DNA of 64,000 nt, taken from NCBI GenBank assembly GCA_030144725.1, contig JASKMD010000021.1, positions 186,001-250,000 on the forward strand. The letters run 5' to 3'. Shown here piece after piece: positions 54,478 to 64,000 of this stretch. A program made the translations under genes and the position numbers. This DNA comes from Haematococcus lacustris. Lineage: Eukaryota; Chlorophyta; Chlorophyceae; Chlamydomonadales; Haematococcaceae. Within the stretch, counting starts at the first letter, position 1. Every line of letters starts with the position of its first letter. Under the pieces are notes generated by a model, which saw only the letters and a program-made list of their open reading frames with translations, did no database searches and was not told the DNA's origin.

Positions 54478-55620
54478 GCCTTATGAGTCTTGTTGCTCCA
54501 TGTCATTCCTTGTTCCTAGCTGTTGCTAGGGATGTGGCTTGACGCTGGCCTTATGCTCCTTGCTGGCTGCTGGGACATGGCAATTGACCAAGCGTGGCAT
54601 GGTTGCTCAGTCTTACCGTGTCATGAATTGTACATGGGCTGGGGAAGGGGGAAGTGTATCAACAAACCGGGAGGGGGTGGTGGTATAGGGGGTGGGGGAG
54701 AAGAGGTGCCAATCAGACCTGCAGCCAAGGGGCGTGCACGTGAGGTAGGGAGATCAGGTTGGGCACTGAGTATTAGCCACTTACCGGTAGCCACCAGCAA
54801 CCACTCACTGGCAGAGAGCAGGGAGTGAAAGGGTCAGGTAGAAGAGGGGGAAGGGGGAGCTTGTGTGTGTAGAGATGGGAAGGTGGTGGTAGTGATGCCA
54901 AGGTAGGTAGGAGAAGGTCTGCTCTTGGCTGCTGGGAAGGGTAGGGAGGGAAGGGCAGATGGCGATGTCAGGGGGTAGGAGGCGAGGGGAAAGGGAGAAG
55001 TAGGATAGGAGGAGGGTGTGGTGGGGTGGGGTGGGGGATGGGGGGAAGGGAATGGAGAGGGGGAAAGGTGAGGTACTGAGAGTTACCATCGGACCTGCAG
55101 CAAACAAAGTGCGCACTAGTGGTTAGGCTGGAGAATAGTGGACACTGTAAGGCAAGGGCAAACCACTCACCGCTTACGCCTTGGTGCTCCGTGTTGCGCA
55201 ATGCGCCTTGCTGGCTCCTTGTGAGCTGTCACCATGGACTCACCACTCACCGGAACAAAGGAGGGGGAGGTGATTGTACAATGTTGATGGCCCTTATCCC
55301 TTTCGCACTTGCTGCCTGGCTGGGAGGGCTGCTGCTCCTTGCCACCGCTCCTGTGTGGTGTGGGAGGAGGATGGTGGGAGGGAGGGAGCGAGGGTTGCAA
55401 TGGGGAGGCTAGGGGGTGGGGAGGAGAGCAGTGGTGGGGTGAGGTGGTGGCTGCCATGCCGCATGAATGAAAGGGAACTGGAAGGGAGGGGGAGGGAGGG
55501 GGAGGGAGGGGATAGGGGAAGGAGATATGGGGATATGGGGAGTGGTTGCTGTGTCCTTACATGTTGCTGCTCCTTGCTGTCCTTACATGTTGCTGTCCTT
55601 GCTGTCCTTGCTGTCCTTGC
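54478..55620. other. Composite repeat, no gene
   Basis: Contains two minus-oriented intron-like modules (around 54710 and 55090) and G-rich low-complexity DNA. No coding family recognised. Confidence 0.5.
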
Positions 55621-55621
55621 T

Positions 55622-55857
55622 AGTGGGGTGGGGTGGGGTGGGGTGGGGTGGGGTGGGGTGGGGTGGGGTGGGGTGGGGTGGGGTGGGGTGGGGTGGGGTG
55701 GGGTGGGGTGGGGTGGGGTGGGGTGGGGTGGGGTGGGGTGGGGTGGGGTGGGGTGGGGTGGGGTGGGGTGGGGTGGGGTGGGGTGGGGTGGGGTGGGGTG
55801 GGGTGGGGTGGGGTGGGGTGGGGTGGGGTGGGGTGGGGTGGGGTGGGGTGGGGTGGG
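55622..55857. repeat. Pure (GGGGT)n array, about 47 copies
   Basis: Uninterrupted GGGGT pentanucleotides, a G-quadruplex former on the plus strand. Copy 1 has no such array at the matching place near 33,390. Confidence 0.97.
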
Positions 55858-55859
55858 GA

Positions 55860-58250
55860 GGCAATGCTGCTCCATGCTGCTCCATGATCACTTATTGGTG
55901 GCTCTTGCCTTGCTCTTACCATGCTCGTACTAACCTCCGGAGCTGGTCTCCTACCTGCTCACACCTTGGGCTAGCTGCCTCCTCGCTACTCACGCAGAGG
56001 TAGGAGGGGAGGGGAGGGGGAGGGGAGGCAATATGGGAGGGGAGGGGTGGGGAGGCAAGAGGGGAGGGGTGGGGAGGCAAGAGGGGAGGGGAGGCAACTC
56101 TTGACTTTGTTCACTAGCTGCCGCTCCTGGCTGCTCCTCCTAGCCGCTGCTCCTGAGAGGGGAGGGAAGAAGTAGACCACCAGACCTGCAGAAAGAGCCA
56201 TGCTATCAATACAGCTGTACTCAGGGCACTTATTGGCAGGGGGCTATCCACTCACCATTTGACCCTTGCTATGTCCTTGCTCTTCCTCCTCCTCCTTGCT
56301 CCTTGCTGTGCCCTTACATGTTGCTGCTCTATGCCTATGCAACCACCTTGTTAGTACAAGGCATCACAACCCACCTGCAGCGGAAGGTAACGAGGTGGTG
56401 GTCGTCATCATTGCACTACCGCACCTGCACAAGCAGAGAAAGTTCCATGGCTGCATTGATGACGATGGCGGCGAGGGTGGCTGCGTAGCGCTGCGGGGCT
56501 GCGCTGGCTATGAAGCTATCTGTGTGGCTGCGAGGTTGGCTGAGACATAGTGGTTGCAAGTCCAGATCATCTTGAAAGGATGCTTTGCGTGGTGGCTAGG
56601 GATAGATGCAAGGCTGGGCAGCTGCGGGGATGCCTTGCCGCGGGGCGCTCGATGGCTAGTCGAGGCTGTGTGGTCTATGGGCCGTGGCCCCAGGCAAGAA
56701 TGCGGCAAGCTAGCTGTGTTGCAGGCTTGCCGCGATTTTGGGCTCAGGAAAGTTATTCATAACTCCATGATGCCGTTTTTGAAGCGCGCAAAGAAAAGCT
56801 GTGCTAGGTCCCAGCTAGCCTCGCAGCCAGCCTCGCAGCTAGCCTCTCAGCCGGCCAACAACGCAGCCGCAATCTAGCCTGAAGCTCCTAGCCAGGTAAC
56901 CCCGTAGCTGCCTCGCAACCCAGCCACGTACCAACTCGCCATTCAACAACACTCCGCCAGCCTGCTTCGCAACAATGCAGCCCTGCAATCTGGCCTAAAC
57001 CTCCTAGCCGGCAGCCCCGTAGCTGCCTCGCAACCTAGTCACGTAGCCAAGCAACCTAGCCACAACAATACTCCGCGATCCAGCAACGCAGCCTGGCAAT
57101 CTTGCGAGGTGTGGTCGAGTGCGTGCAAGCCGCGTGCACACAGCGCCACGCAGCTACCCCTTGCTCATCATTGGCGTTGTCCCACTCCATTATCTGCTCC
57201 ATTGTCTCATTATTTAGCCCTCCTTCATTGACACCCCTTCATTGACCCTCCTTCATTGTCCCACCCTTGCCGCAGATATTGCCCAGCCCCTCCCCTCCCA
57301 GCCGGTGAGTAGCGAGCTCCCTGCTAGTGTGTCGCAGCTAATAATTCCGACAAAAATGTCACCACGCCCCTTCCTTGCCGCAGGTCTGATGGTTCCACCT
57401 TTCCTTTTCGCCTCCTCCCTATCAATAACCCCGCCTCTCTGCCTGTCTCCCAGCGGCAGCCAGGAGCGGTAGCTAGGGATTAGCTAGGGCAAGGAGACGC
57501 CTCTCCTCCCTCCCCCCTCCCAGTCTCCCATCTGCCTGGCCCTAGGAATAGGAGCAGCAAGGAGCAGCATGGAGCAGCATGAAGTGAGCGGTGAGTGCTG
57601 ACCCCCTTGCTGAATAGTGATCACTGATCACCCAGCCTCACCTCTGGTTTGCCATGTGCTTGCTGCAGGTCTGACGGTCGCACTTTGTACTCCTTCCCCC
57701 CACCCACCATCACCATCCTCCTTTTTCTTTCCTATACCCACCACCACCTTCTACTACCACCTCCTCCCCTTACCGCTGGCATGCCGTTTGTTTGCTGCAG
57801 GTTTAACAGTCACACCTACCTCCCTTCTACCTCCCCCCCACCCCCCTTCTCCTTTCCCACACCCACCAGGTGCTACCACCATGTACTACCACCTTCCAGT
57901 CGATCACCCTCCCCTCCCTTCTCCACATCTCTCCTCCCGCCATGCCCCGCCCGCCATCCTGCCACCACCACCCACCACCACCTTCCTCCCCCCAGTACCC
58001 CCTCCTCCCCTCGCCTTGCCTCCCCACCTACCCCACCCCACCCCACCACTCTTCCTTGAAAGGAAGCGCAGGAGTCACCCTTTGCACACCTAGCTGCCAC
58101 ATGCCAATGGAAAATGGCAGTGGCATTATCACCACACATGAATTGAGTACAGCCAAAGAACAAGTCAAGCCAAAGTCGCCTTAAATTGAAAGCACTACGT
58201 TGTCAGAACTATATTGTAAAGCACTATGTTGTCGGCTGAAGATAGACAGT
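55860..58250. repeat. Composite segment duplicated from, or into, 33380-36030
   Basis: Direct-orientation copy of the copy-1 interval, with small indels. It includes the modules at 57376, 57660 and 57790 and the C/T-rich tracts after them. No protein family recognised. Confidence 0.75.
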
Positions 58251-58289
58251 AGTACTAACGTTGTAATTGTAAGAAAGCAGGAGACAAGT

Positions 58290-59845
58290 AGCTACTGCGC
58301 AGTAGCCACATAGCTGCAGGGCAGTAGCAACATGGCTGCAGAGCAGTAGCCACATGGATACTGAGCAGTAGCCACATGGATACAGAGCAGTAGCCACATG
58401 GATACAGAGCAGTAGCCACATGGATACAGAGCAGTAGCCACATGGATACAGAGCAGTAGCCACATGGTAACAGAGCAGTAACCACATGGATACAGAGCAG
58501 TAGCCACATGGCTGCAGAGCAGTAGCCACATGGATACTGCGCAGTAGCCACATGGATACTGAGCAGTAGCCACATGGATACAGAGCAGTAGCCACATGGA
58601 TACTGAGCAGTTGCCACATGGATACTGCGCAGTAGCCACATGGATACAGAGCAGTAGCCACATGGTAACAGAGCAGTAGCCACATGGTAACAGAGCAGTA
58701 GCCACATGGATACTGCGCAGTAGCCACATGGATACAGAGTAGTAGCCACATGGCTGCAGAGCAGTAGCCACATGGATACTGAGCAGTAGCCACATGGATA
58801 CAGAGTAGTAGCCACATGGATACTGAGCAGTAGCCACATGGATACAGAGTAGTAGCCACATGGATACTGCGCAGTAGCCACATGGCAACAGAGCAGTAGC
58901 CACATGGATACTGAGCAGTAGCCACATGGATACAGAGTAGTAGCCACATGGATACTGAGCAGTAACCACATAGATACTGAGCAGTAGCCACATGGATACA
59001 GAGTAGTAGCCACATGGATACTGAGCAGTAGCCACATGGATACTGAGCAGTAGCCACATGGATACTGAGCAGTAGCCACATGGATACAGAGCAGTAGCCA
59101 CATGGCAACAGAGCAGTAGCCACATGGATACTGCGCAGTAGCCACATGGCAACAGAGCAGTAGCCACATGGATACTGAGCAGTAGCCACATGGCTGCAGA
59201 GTAGTAGCCACATGGATACTGAGCAGTAGCCACATGGATACTGAGCAGTAGCCACATGGATACAGAGCAGTAGCCACATATATACTGAGCAGTAGCCACA
59301 TGGTAACAGAGCAGTAGCCACATGGATACTGAGCAGTAGCCACATGGATACTGAGCAGTAGCCACATGGATACTGAGCAGTAGCCACATGGATACTGAGC
59401 AGTAGCCACATGGATACTGAGCAGTAGCCACATGGATACTGAGCAGTAGCCACATGGATACTGAGCAGTAGCCACATGGATACTGAGCAGTAGCCACATG
59501 GATACTGAGCAGTAGCCACATGGATACTGAGCAGTAGTCACATGGTAACAGAGCAGTAACCACATGGCTACTGAGCAGTAGCCACATGGCTGCAGAGTAG
59601 TAGCCACATGGATACTGAGCAGTAGCCACATGGATACTGAGCAGTAGCCACATGGATACTGAGCAGTAGCCACATGGATACTGCGCAGTAGCCACATGGA
59701 TACTGAGCATTAGCCAAATGGCTGCAGAGTAGTAGCCACATGGCTGCAGAGTAGTAGCCACATGGATACTGAGCAGTAGCCACATGGATACTGAGCAGTA
59801 GCCACATGGATACTGAGCAGTAGCCACATGGATACTGAGCAGTTG
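58290..59845 (-). repeat. 22-bp satellite array on the right arm, opposite orientation
   Basis: About 70 copies of TAGCCACATGGATACTGAGCAG on the plus strand, the reverse complement of the B-type unit. Some units contain the perfect palindrome TACTGCGCAGTA. Confidence 0.95.
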
Positions 59846-59868
59846 ACGTTGCTAATTCCTGTGAGTGG
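59826..59868 (-). repeat. Right terminal inverted repeat of the satellite-armed element
   Basis: Plus strand TGCTAATTCCTGTGAGTGG, the inverse of the left end. Not found at the right side of copy 1. Confidence 0.85.
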
Positions 59869-59911
59869 CGTTGGGATATGGCCATGAGGGACAACTGAAC
59901 TCTCACGACAT

Positions 59912-60165
59912 CTGCACAGATGACACACAGTAACATCTGCACAGATGTTGACTTTAACGACATCTGCACAGATGCTACCTACCAAAATCTGCACAGATGT
60001 TGACTCTTACGACAGCTGCACAGATGCTACCTACCTACAACTGCACAGATGTTGACTCTTACGACATCTGCACAGATGCTACCTACCTACACCTGCACAG
60101 ATGCTAACTCTTACGACATCTGCACAGATGTTGCACTAATAATCTGCACAGATGCTGACCACATT
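59912..60165. repeat. ACATCTGCACAGATGT palindrome cluster 3
   Basis: About ten palindromes at roughly 23-30-bp spacing (ACGACATCTGCACAGATGCT, ACCTGCACAGATG). It lies 80 bp upstream of the plus-strand gene at 60248 and, before the satellite-armed element inserted, would also have been upstream of the OTU-Ulp1 gene. Confidence 0.92.
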
Positions 60166-60247
60166 GCGACTTCATACATAACTCTATTCCACACCACGGC
60201 ACTGCAGCAGTAGGCCGACGTAACACTGCAGCGCACAGATACCCAGC

Positions 60248-60574
60248 ATGCCAAGCAGCAAGTACACCGGAGCAAGTGCTACATCGCCGCGAATGCCTAA
60301 CCCACCTGCAAACCAACCTGACGCACCCACGGCACTGCCACATTCCATACTGCAACCAGCTCCTTCATTCACGGCGGAACCCAACTCGCGAGCTGCTCGC
60401 GAGTTTTACGAGGCGAACAAGCACAGACTATGGAGGCCAGGGAAACCAGTGTGCACCATGATGCACCTTCGTCAGAAAGGCGAATGGGAGAACGCTATGA
60501 TGGGCGTGACTGTGGATCAATCGTGGTCCGATGCGGCAGTTGCAGCGACTACACAGCAGTCAGCTATGCCTTAG
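60248..60574 (+). CDS. Small single-exon hypothetical protein
   Basis: 108 residues, ATG at 60248, stop at 60574. A Pro/Ala/Ser-rich N-terminus (to about 55) is followed by a more ordered segment with RAAREFYEANKHRLWRP and CTMMHLRQKGEWENAMMGV. No family recognised and no signal peptide. Position directly after palindrome cluster 3 mirrors the gene at 36991 and cluster 1, which supports it being expressed. Confidence 0.45.
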   Translation: MPSSKYTGASATSPRMPNPPANQPDAPTALPHSILQPAPSFTAEPNSRAAREFYEANKHRLWRPGKPVCTMMHLRQKGEWENAMMGVTVDQSWSDAAVAATTQQSAMP

Positions 60575-60866
60575 GATTTAGTGACTTGCTGGTTCGTTGT
60601 TTTAGGACATGTCGCGCCAATGTGGCTACACTGTAATCCTGAGACGCAAATGACGTGACGTCGGCCTCAAACAGCAACTGGAGCGTGCTGCACCTGGAAC
60701 CATGCGGTTGATGTTGAATCAGATGTATGTAACGTGCATGTAAGGCCACAGGCGTTGCACGTTGTCATCGCATGAGCTCATATTAGTCGTTACAATGTCC
60801 GTCCAACCATGACAGCACTCGCTTACATTGCCTAGTCTGATCATGCCTAACAGTCCAAAACTCAAC
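60575..60866. other. Intergenic
   Basis: Between the small plus-strand gene and the 3' end of the minus-strand eight-exon gene. Nothing recognised. Confidence 0.5.
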
Positions 60867-62847
60867 CTATACAGTAGCAGAGCTCTCCTCCCCAGCCTGC
60901 TCAGAGGTGCCACCGACTGACGCAGCCTCCTCAGCCTGCAACGCCTTCAGCTCCGCCTCATACTCTGCATCCTGTCTGGCTTTCTTGGCAGCAAGCTCTG
61001 CGAGTCTGGCTGCCCGTGGGTCAGATGCCACAGCTGCTGTTGTTGTTGCTGTTGCTGAGGCTGTTGCTGCTGCTGCCTCTGCTGCTTTCCTTGCCTCCTC
61101 AGCTGCTGCAGCTTCGGCTTCCCTGCGCTGACGCTCAACAACGTCATGCTCATTTTGAGCGTCCTCCACAGCACTAGTGAAGGACCTCGTCATCGCCACA
61201 ATGGCAGCCTACATGGGATTGCAGACAGACAACATATAACTGGATGATGAGACTGGTCATAAAACAGCTCAAGTCTGCGAGGCTGTAGCTCTCTAGGTGT
61301 ATGATTTGATGCCTGATGGGCGACAGAGCCAAGAGAGTGACGTGAAGCATACCTGTGCGGACAAGCCTTGCTCAGATGGGTTCTCCATCAGCAGCGACGC
61401 CCCTCCCTCAGTATCCTCCTGCGGTGCATGTAGGCCCCGGTTTAAGATAGTGGACAACACATGGCCGGGACAGCATCCACTATGAGGTCACAACCACTAT
61501 GGGGATAGACTGACCTGGTTGGACATCATTTTAGCCTCGATGACGTCACGCAATTGAGCCGGCTGCAGTAGGCAGTAATAAGCAAATAATGGGCACCATG
61601 TGCAATGGTACGACATGCGTATTTTATCCAGGAAGGCAAGCCACACGACGGGCAACAATCATGCGGTGCAAGATCGACACCATGACACACCTTAAGGGTG
61701 ACGCCCATGTCAGCCACCATGTGGTTGAAACTAGCGTCGATGTGCTTGGCCATGGTGTCGGTCACAAAGGTAGACTTCACAGTGAAGAACTGTGGGTCAG
61801 GCCGGATACCTACATGCACACCAAGTAGTACAAACGTAACGACAAACAGCTAGAACAACAACACTAGGTGCACCACCATGCATACAGTGGGAAGCATCCC
61901 CATACCTACCCTTCTCATACTTTTCTGCCATGTCGATGAGCTTCTCCCAGGTGCTTGGGCGCTTTTTGGCGTCGAAAAATTTTCCCCACACTTTCTGCCA
62001 CTCAGAAAAGCCCGCTTCTTTGCCCTGCTTCACCGCATCCGAAGCTCCTGCATTAGGGCCGCGACCCTTCTTGTTCAGTTGATTCTGGCCGGACCTGGAA
62101 ACAAAGTGAGAACAGCATGCACACCCACACACTCATGTTCCAATGCAACGCATATTTACAGGGCAGCAAACTCACTTGTGGACTTTGGCGACAAGTGAGG
62201 CATAAGGGTACTCTGTGGGCACATGCCCAAGGTTCTCCAACAGCCCCATGAGGACAGCGCCCACAATGGCGTTGGTGGCATCCAGCCATCTCTCGTACCG
62301 GCACCCCTTAGTCTGTACAACAAGACAGCATGCGCATATGTATGGTAACAAGGGAGGACACATAATTGCAGGAGGCATAGCATACTAACCGCATCCTCCA
62401 CGCGCCCAGCCAGCTGCAACACAAAATACTGAACCAGCACCGACACAAGGTGGGCTCTGTAGTCATGGGGCATTATGGTAACTTCTGGTGCATGCCACTC
62501 ATCGACACCTTCCCTGTCTGAAGGTAGTTCGGAAGCCTACACATCAAACACACACATGATGCATCTGGTTAAAAGCTGCATTACATGGTCAATTTATTAC
62601 ATTATAGTGAGCTCACTGCACTGCTGGCGGCTCCAGGTGAACCGGGAGTAGCTGCTGCGGTCAAACGCCTGGATTCCTGCAACATCAATAGCATGGCAGG
62701 TAAAACAACGCTGGCGACACACAACCACATGCAACGCACCGGAAGGGCCCGCGTCTTAAAGGAAGGGGTAGAGACCGAGGCTCCTTCAGACGGGGTCCTC
62801 GCATGCTTGCGTGATTTCTTGGCAGACTCGGTTGGCTTAGGAAGCAT
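60867..62847 (-). CDS. Eight-exon protein of unknown function with C-terminal coiled coil
   Basis: Minus-strand exons: 62847-62740 (MLPKPTESAKKSRKHARTPS), about 62537-62391 (ASELPSDREGVDEWHAPEV), about 62312-62176 (TKGCRYERWLDATNAIVGAV), about 62097-61911 (SGQNQLNKKGRGPNAG...WGKFFDAKKRPSTWEKL), about 61810-61690 (IRPDPQFFTVKSTFVTDTM), about 61570-61523 (PAQLRDVIEAKMMSNQ), about 61429-61352 (EDTEGGASLLMENPSEQG), and 61211-60867 ending in an Ala/Glu/Lys coiled coil. Introns have GTnnGT-type donors and AG acceptors; the first three junctions keep phase 0 and the next restores a split Lys codon, which supports the model. The basic start and the tryptophan-spaced helices resemble DNA-binding accessory proteins of transposons, but I recognise no family. 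It shares its upstream region with the divergent gene at 62997. Confidence 0.65.
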
Positions 62848-62996
62848 TCTCAGATACCTAGTGAGAAACCAACGCTGGTATGGGGATAGTTATGTAGCAG
62901 TGCAAGCATCGTGACCGCCCGCGAGCCTGTATAACCGTATCAACGACCGCCCTGGAGAATGTCGCTTGTACCCACATCGGAGTAACGACAACCATC
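62848..62996. promoter_or_regulatory. Shared divergent promoter region, about 150 bp
   Basis: The start codons of the minus gene (62847) and plus gene (62997) are 149 bp apart, so both promoters must overlap here. No TATA box is evident. Confidence 0.5.
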
Positions 62997-64000
62997 ATGA
63001 CGACAGGCGTCAGGAAGCGAGTGAAGGAAAGGACCACCAGCAAATACCGCAACATCATCGCAAGGAGCCAGGGGGATCAAAAGTGGCGATGCATTGTTTC
63101 GAGCTGTAACAGATGTAGGAATGGATGCAGTTACGAAGCGGCAACAAAGCACGCTAAGACATACCACAGCGACCTTATACCGGCGAATAGCAGCCAGGAC
63201 TCACAGGAGCCATCGCAGTCGCCCACTGAGGGTGCAGGGCCCTCTACAGCCGCCAATGAGGCGATGGATGGAAATCGATGGGTACCCAGCACTGGGTTGC
63301 AAGCGTCGCCGGGTGATGCTGCGGAGGTCGCCGAGAAACCGGCAGCTGAGGTAGGGAGTTCATTCAGACTCAATGCCATGTCGCCCACACTCACGCCGAT
63401 GTTAATTGTCGCATGTCTCGACAGGAGTCACCAAACCAAGAAGCGGAAGCCGAAGAGGTCCCAGCAGCAAACACCCAACCAGTAAGCGTGGCTCAGATTT
63501 CACCCCTTTATTGCCCATAACCCATCGCTGGCGTACATGTTATGTGGGTTCACAGTTTCATATGTTTCACTGTTTCATATGCAGGAAGGACCAGAGGCTG
63601 AGTTGCCTGTTTATGACGAGAATAAGGCGTGGGAAGACTGGTCCATGGGCTCCTACACCACAAATGTGGAGGTGAGGTAGCATACACTGGCAATTGGACA
63701 CAACACTACCACTAACTGGTGGTGTCTTGCTGCTTGTACATAGGAGGAGGAGGGCGTTGAAGAGCACCATGAGCACCAATCGCAGCAGCAACAACCCATG
63801 GAGGAGGAGGAGGCAAGCAACCCAGATATGATACATGCAATAGACCCATAGGTCAAGCATAGTTACACATACATGAATACAATAAATGGCAGCGCTTGTT
63901 GCCTTGTGTTGCAGGAAGGAGTGGCCCCCCAGTCCGACATAGCGAAGGACGCTGCTGAATTTGAGGAAACCCTACGCAAACATGCTGAAGCACAGGCCAA
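62997..64000 (+). CDS. Zinc-finger protein, 3' partial
   Basis: Exon 1 starts MTTGVRKRVKERTTSKYRNI (basic), then WRCIVSSCNRCRNGCSYEAATKHAKTYH. Its Cys and paired His spacing resembles a BED/C2H2-like finger. A Ser/Pro/Glu-rich linker follows to about 63480 near a GTAAGC donor. Later exons read EGPEAELPVYDENKAWEDWS (63585-63671, before GTGAGG), EEEGVEEHHEHQSQQQ (from 63744) and EGVAPQSDIAKDAAEFEETL (from about 63916) to the window end. The phase of the first junction could not be fixed. Fingers of this type are common at the N-terminus of transposase-like proteins, and the downstream part outside the window would decide. Confidence 0.55.

Larger units (their letters stand above)
51931..59868 (+). 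mobile_element. Satellite-armed repeat element, copy 2, both ends present
   Basis: 7,938 bp. The left end reads CCACTCACAGGAATTAGCA and the right end is its inverted copy, with similarity extending imperfectly for about 43 bp into ACTGCNCAGTATCCATG. Inside each end lie arrays of short units: 21-bp array A2 then 22-bp array B2 on the left, and a 22-bp array in opposite orientation on the right. The centre carries intron-like modules and a GGGGT array, but no transposase frame. It lies about 75 bp upstream of the OTU-Ulp1 start codon and separates that gene from palindrome cluster 3. No clear target duplication was found (flanks ...TCGCCG and CGTTGG...; at most a 2-bp CG). Confidence 0.8.

Noticed and set aside
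53104..54542. Three overlapping cysteine-rich frames of 400-460 residues, and three more at 58224-59827
   Set aside because: All derive from the 22-bp arrays, which happen to have no stops in any forward phase; the translations share one 22-residue period.
51925..59875. An 8-bp or longer target duplication for the satellite-armed element
   Set aside because: The flanks share at most a 2-bp CG, which is ambiguous because of local GC palindromy.

Overview
This is a nuclear genome window from a eukaryote, most likely a chlorophyte (volvocalean) green alga. The evidence is GC-rich DNA, genes cut by short GT-AG introns, CTG/GCA runs, very abundant satellite DNA and a dense load of retro- and DNA transposons. 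Several repeat-derived peptides (a Fanzor tail at 3.7-4.1 kb, a short conserved repeat at 7.8 and 20.2 kb) resemble ones I remember from Haematococcus; that assignment is from memory and was not searched. One 500-N gap (25060-25559) shows a draft scaffold.

Layout. 1-3.1 kb: a spliced TrmH/SpoU-type RNA 2'-O-methyltransferase gene, the only clear housekeeping gene, with minisatellites in its introns. 3.6-5.4 kb: a Fanzor/TnpB-like C-terminal remnant and a pure 1.04-kb CCCCG pentanucleotide array. 7.8-15.9 kb: a nest of elements. A DDE-type DNA transposon with about 90-bp inverted ends and a TA target duplication is split inside its right end by an apparently intact Copia retrotransposon, which has identical 239-bp LTRs, a GGGCG target duplication and a half-tRNA-iMet primer site. 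The uninterrupted target repeat lies in the same window at 20.2 kb. 16-23 kb: palindromic minisatellites and dispersed intron-like repeats, with almost no recognisable genes. 23.9-28.2 kb: two halves of a LINE in opposite orientation around the N gap, with a poly(A) tail. 28.2-29.2 kb: a Ty3/gypsy gag-protease remnant.

29.2-36.0 kb and 51.9-59.9 kb are two copies of a large repeat element whose ends start CCACTCACAGGAATTAGCA and whose flanks are arrays of 21- and 22-bp units. The second copy has both inverted ends (7.94 kb). The first lacks its right end. Neither copy encodes a recognisable transposase.

36-64 kb holds a gene-bearing accessory region. It contains a single-exon acidic protein, four intronless F-box/LRR-like paralogues, a putative 2OG-Fe(II) dioxygenase, a many-exon gene with OTU and Ulp1 (C48) cysteine-protease domains, and three clusters of the palindrome ACATCTGCACAGATGT, each just upstream of a gene. 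Beyond 60 kb there is a small single-exon gene, an eight-exon gene and a divergently transcribed zinc-finger gene that runs off the window. Deubiquitinase/deSUMOylase domains with a dioxygenase and subterminal-type repeats suggest a very large transposon or cargo element. No transposase is visible here, so this stays a hypothesis.
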